Source: Microvirga terrae
Lineage (GTDB): Bacteria; Pseudomonadota; Alphaproteobacteria; Rhizobiales; Beijerinckiaceae
Direction: 5' to 3'
Length of the DNA: 64,000 nt
Assembly (NCBI RefSeq): GCF_013307435.2
Contig: NZ_CP102845.1
Coordinates: 124,001 to 188,000 of the forward strand
A program made the position numbers and the translations under genes. Below are positions 61,632-64,000 of this stretch, in pieces. Numbering within the stretch: the stretch's first letter is position 1; the number at the start of each line of letters is the position of its first letter. The notes under the pieces were generated by a model. It ran no database searches. It saw only the letters and a list, made by a program, of their open reading frames with translations, and was not told the DNA's origin.

Positions 61632-62087
61632 TTGGTCACACGCAACAGCACATCCGCCAAAACGCGCCGGTCGGACGCCATCGAGCGTGCCTGCCGCGAC
61701 AAGGGCCTGCGGATGACCGGCCAGCGCCGGATCATCGCGCAGATCCTCGATTCGGCCGCCGACCACCCGGACGTGGTGGAGCTGCACCGGCGCGCCGCCG
61801 AGGTGGACGACCGCATCTCCCTGTCCACGGTCTACCGTACGGTGAAACTCTTCGAGACGGAGGGCATTCTCGAGCGGCTCGATTTCCGCGACGGACGCTC
61901 GCGCTACGAGCAGGCCGCGCGGGAGCACCACGATCACCTCATCAATCTCGAGACCGGCGACGTGATCGAGTTCCGCTCGGAGGAGATCGAGGCGCTGCAG
62001 AACGAGATCGCCAAGCGGCTCGGCTACAGGGTCGTCTATCACCGGCTCGAGCTCTATGCGGTGCCGCTCGACAAGGACGATGCGTGA
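61632..62087 (+). CDS. fur: Fur-family metalloregulator (Fur/Mur)
   Basis: A 151-residue protein. DNA-binding part: CRDKGLRMTGQRRIIAQILDSAADHPDVVELHRRA and ISLSTVYRTVKLFETEGILERL. Metal site: EQAAREHHDHLINLETGDVIEF. In Hyphomicrobiales this locus usually encodes the manganese regulator Mur rather than a true iron-responsive Fur; Irr handles iron. The start is a TTG at 61632, with aaggag about 11 bases upstream. Overlaps plsC by GTGA. Confidence 0.9.
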   Translation: MVTRNSTSAKTRRSDAIERACRDKGLRMTGQRRIIAQILDSAADHPDVVELHRRAAEVDDRISLSTVYRTVKLFETEGILERLDFRDGRSRYEQAAREHHDHLINLETGDVIEFRSEEIEALQNEIAKRLGYRVVYHRLELYAVPLDKDDA

Positions 62088-62968
62088 CGAAACCCAGCGT
62101 CGTCTTCAGGCTCCTGCTGCTCGGCCTGTGCAGCCTCGTGCTCGTACCCTGGCAGATGCTGGCTCTGCGCTTCGGATGGTCGTCGATGCTGCACCGGCTG
62201 CCGGTGTGGTTTCACCGGGCACTGTTGAAGATCTTCAACGTGCGCGTCATCGAGCGGGGAACGCCGCCGACCGATGCGCCGACCATCGTCCTGTCGAACC
62301 ACGTCTCCTGGCTCGACATTCCAGTGATCGGATCGCTCCATCCCCTCTCCTTCATCGCCAAATCCGAGATCGAAGGCTGGCCCGTGGTCGGCCTGTTCGC
62401 GCGGCTTCAGCGCTCGGTCTTCATCGACCGCCAGCGCCGCAAGGCCACCGCCGAGGTGAACGACGCGCTCGCCCACCGCCTGGTGAAGGGCGAGGTGATC
62501 GTCCTGTTCGCGGAGGGCACCACGAGCGACGGCAACCGTCTCCTGCCCTTCCGCTCGTCCCTGGTGGGCGCCGCCCAGACGGCCCTCATGCACGACAGCG
62601 TCGAGCGGGTGTTCCTCCAGCCGCTCGCCATCGCCTATACCGGCCGCAACGGCCTGCCGGTGACCCGGCGCGAGCGCCCGTTCATCGCCTGGTACGGCGA
62701 CATGGATCTCGCGCCCCACCTCAAGCTGTTCGTCCAGGGCGTCCCGCTCGACGTGGTGGTCACCTGGGGCGAGCCGATCCCGTTCAACGGCAACCGCAAG
62801 CAGGCGACCGCCTCCGCCGAGGCCGAGGTACGCCGTGCCTTGAAGGGGCTTGAGGCCGTTCACCCCCGCGTCGCCTCCACGCCGGACGCTTTCGCCTCCT
62901 CCATCAGCCAGGCCCGGAAGGCCGCCAGAGCCGGACGGTCGGCGGTGGCCTCGGGGCAGACCACGTAA
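62084..62968 (+). CDS. plsC: 1-acyl-glycerol-3-phosphate acyltransferase (PlsC type)
   Basis: A 294-residue membrane-associated acyltransferase with an N-terminal hydrophobic helix (VVFRLLLLGLCSLVLVPWQML). Motif I is IVLSNHVSWLDIPVIGS (the H-x4-D), followed by FIAKSEIEGWPVVG, VFIDRQRR and LFAEGTTSDGNRLLPF. It makes phosphatidic acid. The last 36 codons overlap the convergent LysR gene by 109 bp and read as low-complexity sequence (RKAARAGRSAVASG), so the natural C-terminus was probably changed when the neighbours came together. Confidence 0.9.
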   Translation: MTKPSVVFRLLLLGLCSLVLVPWQMLALRFGWSSMLHRLPVWFHRALLKIFNVRVIERGTPPTDAPTIVLSNHVSWLDIPVIGSLHPLSFIAKSEIEGWPVVGLFARLQRSVFIDRQRRKATAEVNDALAHRLVKGEVIVLFAEGTTSDGNRLLPFRSSLVGAAQTALMHDSVERVFLQPLAIAYTGRNGLPVTRRERPFIAWYGDMDLAPHLKLFVQGVPLDVVVTWGEPIPFNGNRKQATASAEAEVRRALKGLEAVHPRVASTPDAFASSISQARKAARAGRSAVASGQTT

Positions 62969-63792
62969 TATTGGTAGGCCCCCTTCACCTGCTGCGGGAA
63001 GGGCTGAACCAGGCGCCCGGCCTGCAGATAGTCGCCGATCAGCACGTTGGTGGCGAGGGCCACACCCTGACCGGACGCGGCGGCCTGCAGGCAGAGATAG
63101 GTGTGGGTGAAGCGCGGGCCGCGGGAGGTGTCGACGCCCGTGACGCCGAGAGCCGCGAGCCAACGGTCCCAGGTGGTGTAGTCCGGCACCGCTCCGACGG
63201 CCTCGTGAATGAGGGTATGACGGCGCAGGTCCGCGGGCTCCCGCAAGGGCCGCTCCGGATCGCCCAGAAGGCCCGCGCTGCACACCGCGAAGAAATATTC
63301 GTCCATCAGCAGGTCGGTGCGCAGGCCCGGATAGGCGCCTTGGCCGAAGCGGATCGCGATATCCACGTCCTCCCGGGCAAAATCGGTGAGCTGCATCGAG
63401 ACCGAGACCCGGACGTCGAAATCCGGATACCGAGCCTGGAAGGATCCGAGCCGGGGGATGAGCCAGTTCGACGCGAGGCTCGGCATCGCGCTGACCGTGA
63501 TGACATGGGAGGCTTCCGGGCGCAGGGCCTGGGCGGTGGCATGGTCGAGCCGATCGAGGATGTCCGACAGGGAAGTGGCATAGGCCTCGCCCAGGGGTGT
63601 CAGCGCCACGCCGCGGCTCGGATGACGGACGAAGAGGGGACGCCCGAGCCACGCTTCGAGCGCCTTCACCTGCTGGCCCACGGCGCTCGCCGTCACGGCG
63701 ATCTCGTCGCCCGCCTTCTCGAAATTCAGGTGGCGGGACGCAGCCTCGAAGGCGCGCAGGGCGTTCAGGGGTGGCAGGCGTCGGCGGGACAT
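62860..63792 (-). CDS. LysR-family transcriptional regulator (GcvA-like)
   Basis: A 310-residue regulator. The helix-turn-helix is LNALRAFEAASRHLNFEKAGDEIAVTASAVGQQVKALEAWLG, typical of the GcvA/AmpR subgroup; the effector domain has DVDIAIRFGQGAYPGL and GVALATNVLIGDYLQAGRLV. Start ATG 63792 (MSRRRLPPLNALRAF). It is divergent from the gene starting at 63914, which is its likely target, with a 121-bp intergenic region. Overlaps plsC tail to tail. Confidence 0.9.
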   Translation of the reverse strand: MSRRRLPPLNALRAFEAASRHLNFEKAGDEIAVTASAVGQQVKALEAWLGRPLFVRHPSRGVALTPLGEAYATSLSDILDRLDHATAQALRPEASHVITVSAMPSLASNWLIPRLGSFQARYPDFDVRVSVSMQLTDFAREDVDIAIRFGQGAYPGLRTDLLMDEYFFAVCSAGLLGDPERPLREPADLRRHTLIHEAVGAVPDYTTWDRWLAALGVTGVDTSRGPRFTHTYLCLQAAASGQGVALATNVLIGDYLQAGRLVQPFPQQVKGAYQYYVVCPEATADRPALAAFRAWLMEEAKASGVEATRG

Positions 63793-63913
63793 GGCGGATC
63801 CAGGGATTTTGCCCAAGTTTTGCTTGGGCGACGCGCAAGAAGTTCTCGTTTGCTTATAACCTATCATGGGAGCACATTTCTCTTCAATGCAACGCCATTG
63901 AAGGAGACCCGCC

Positions 63914-64000
63914 ATGGCGATCGGACATGCCACAGTAAATCTTGGGTTTCACAGCCTTGGCCGTGAGCACAAGGGTGCCCTGCTTCAGCTTCTGCTCAAG
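63914..64000 (+). CDS. Unidentified protein, N-terminal 29 codons (runs off right edge)
   Basis: Starts at an ATG with a very good aaggaga 9 bases upstream, reading MAIGHATVNLGFHSLGREHK and continuing through the window end without a stop. It is divergent from the LysR gene and probably controlled by it. Too short to name. Confidence 0.6.
   Translation, partial: MAIGHATVNLGFHSLGREHKGALLQLLLK

Overview
The window is a high-GC chromosomal stretch from an alphaproteobacterium of the order Hyphomicrobiales (Rhizobiales). A Microvirga/Methylobacterium-type soil bacterium is my best guess, from gene content and order only. Supporting evidence is the lptC-lptA-lptB-rpoN-hpf-ptsN block, an Irr regulator next to fabA-fabB-fabI, a tsaB-rimI-fur-plsC block, a ROSE-type RNA thermometer before a small heat-shock gene, and an Irr-type iron control element before a NifU-family gene. 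There are no rRNA genes, CRISPR arrays or prophage; one tRNA-Leu(CAG) is present.

Layout. 1-1.7 kb: C-terminal part of a secreted RTX/Ig-like repeat protein. 1.8-6.7 kb: surface-polysaccharide genes (UDP-glucuronate epimerase type, WecA-like transferase, SDR epimerase, convergent FlaA1/CapD-type dehydratase). 6.9-8.7 kb: two-gene iron/heme/cobalamin-class ABC importer lacking a binding protein. 9.1-14.3 kb: aminotransferase, PotF-like polyamine-binding protein, SIMPL protein, chemoreceptor. 14.3-20.3 kb: ptsN, hpf, rpoN, lptB, lptA, lptC and an RNase D-type exonuclease on the minus strand. 20.5-23.1 kb: stress functions (receiver-only regulator, ECF sigma factor, two Hsp20 genes with a thermosensor). 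23.4-26.8 kb: first IS110 copy, BrkB-like protein, HugZ-like heme protein and a hutX-like remnant. 26.9-33.4 kb: LacI regulator, sugar-type ABC importer and a GH63/MGH1-type hydrolase, probably for uptake and cleavage of a glycosylglycerate-like osmolyte. 33.7-38.5 kb: aconitase, tricarboxylate-type binding protein and a GntR regulator. 38.6-48.2 kb: tRNA, NDUFA9-like protein, second IS110 copy and assorted metabolic, regulatory and transport genes. 48.2-52 kb: irr, fabA, fabB, fabI. 52.3-64 kb: a GGDEF/EAL protein, DsbA-like protein, murJ, trpS, Usp, NifU-like protein, a nitroreductase remnant, tsaB, rimI, fur, plsC, a LysR regulator and the start of one more gene.

The most unusual feature is an interspersed palindromic repeat, called repeat A here, with about ten copies plus one related variant. 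One copy lies in frame inside an EamA-type transporter gene and adds about 45 residues, recalling protein-coding palindromic elements. At five genes the stop codon lies in or directly at the head of a repeat copy. Both IS110 copies sit in the head of repeat A. The non-coding end of the IS folds on inspection into two loops whose sequences match the target and the element ends as expected for a bridge RNA, including a CT core. A second family, repeat B (three copies of about 90 bp), is made of two hairpins.

Start codons were chosen by hand from Shine-Dalgarno sequence, overlap with neighbours and family length. Uncertain ones are flagged. No database search was possible.
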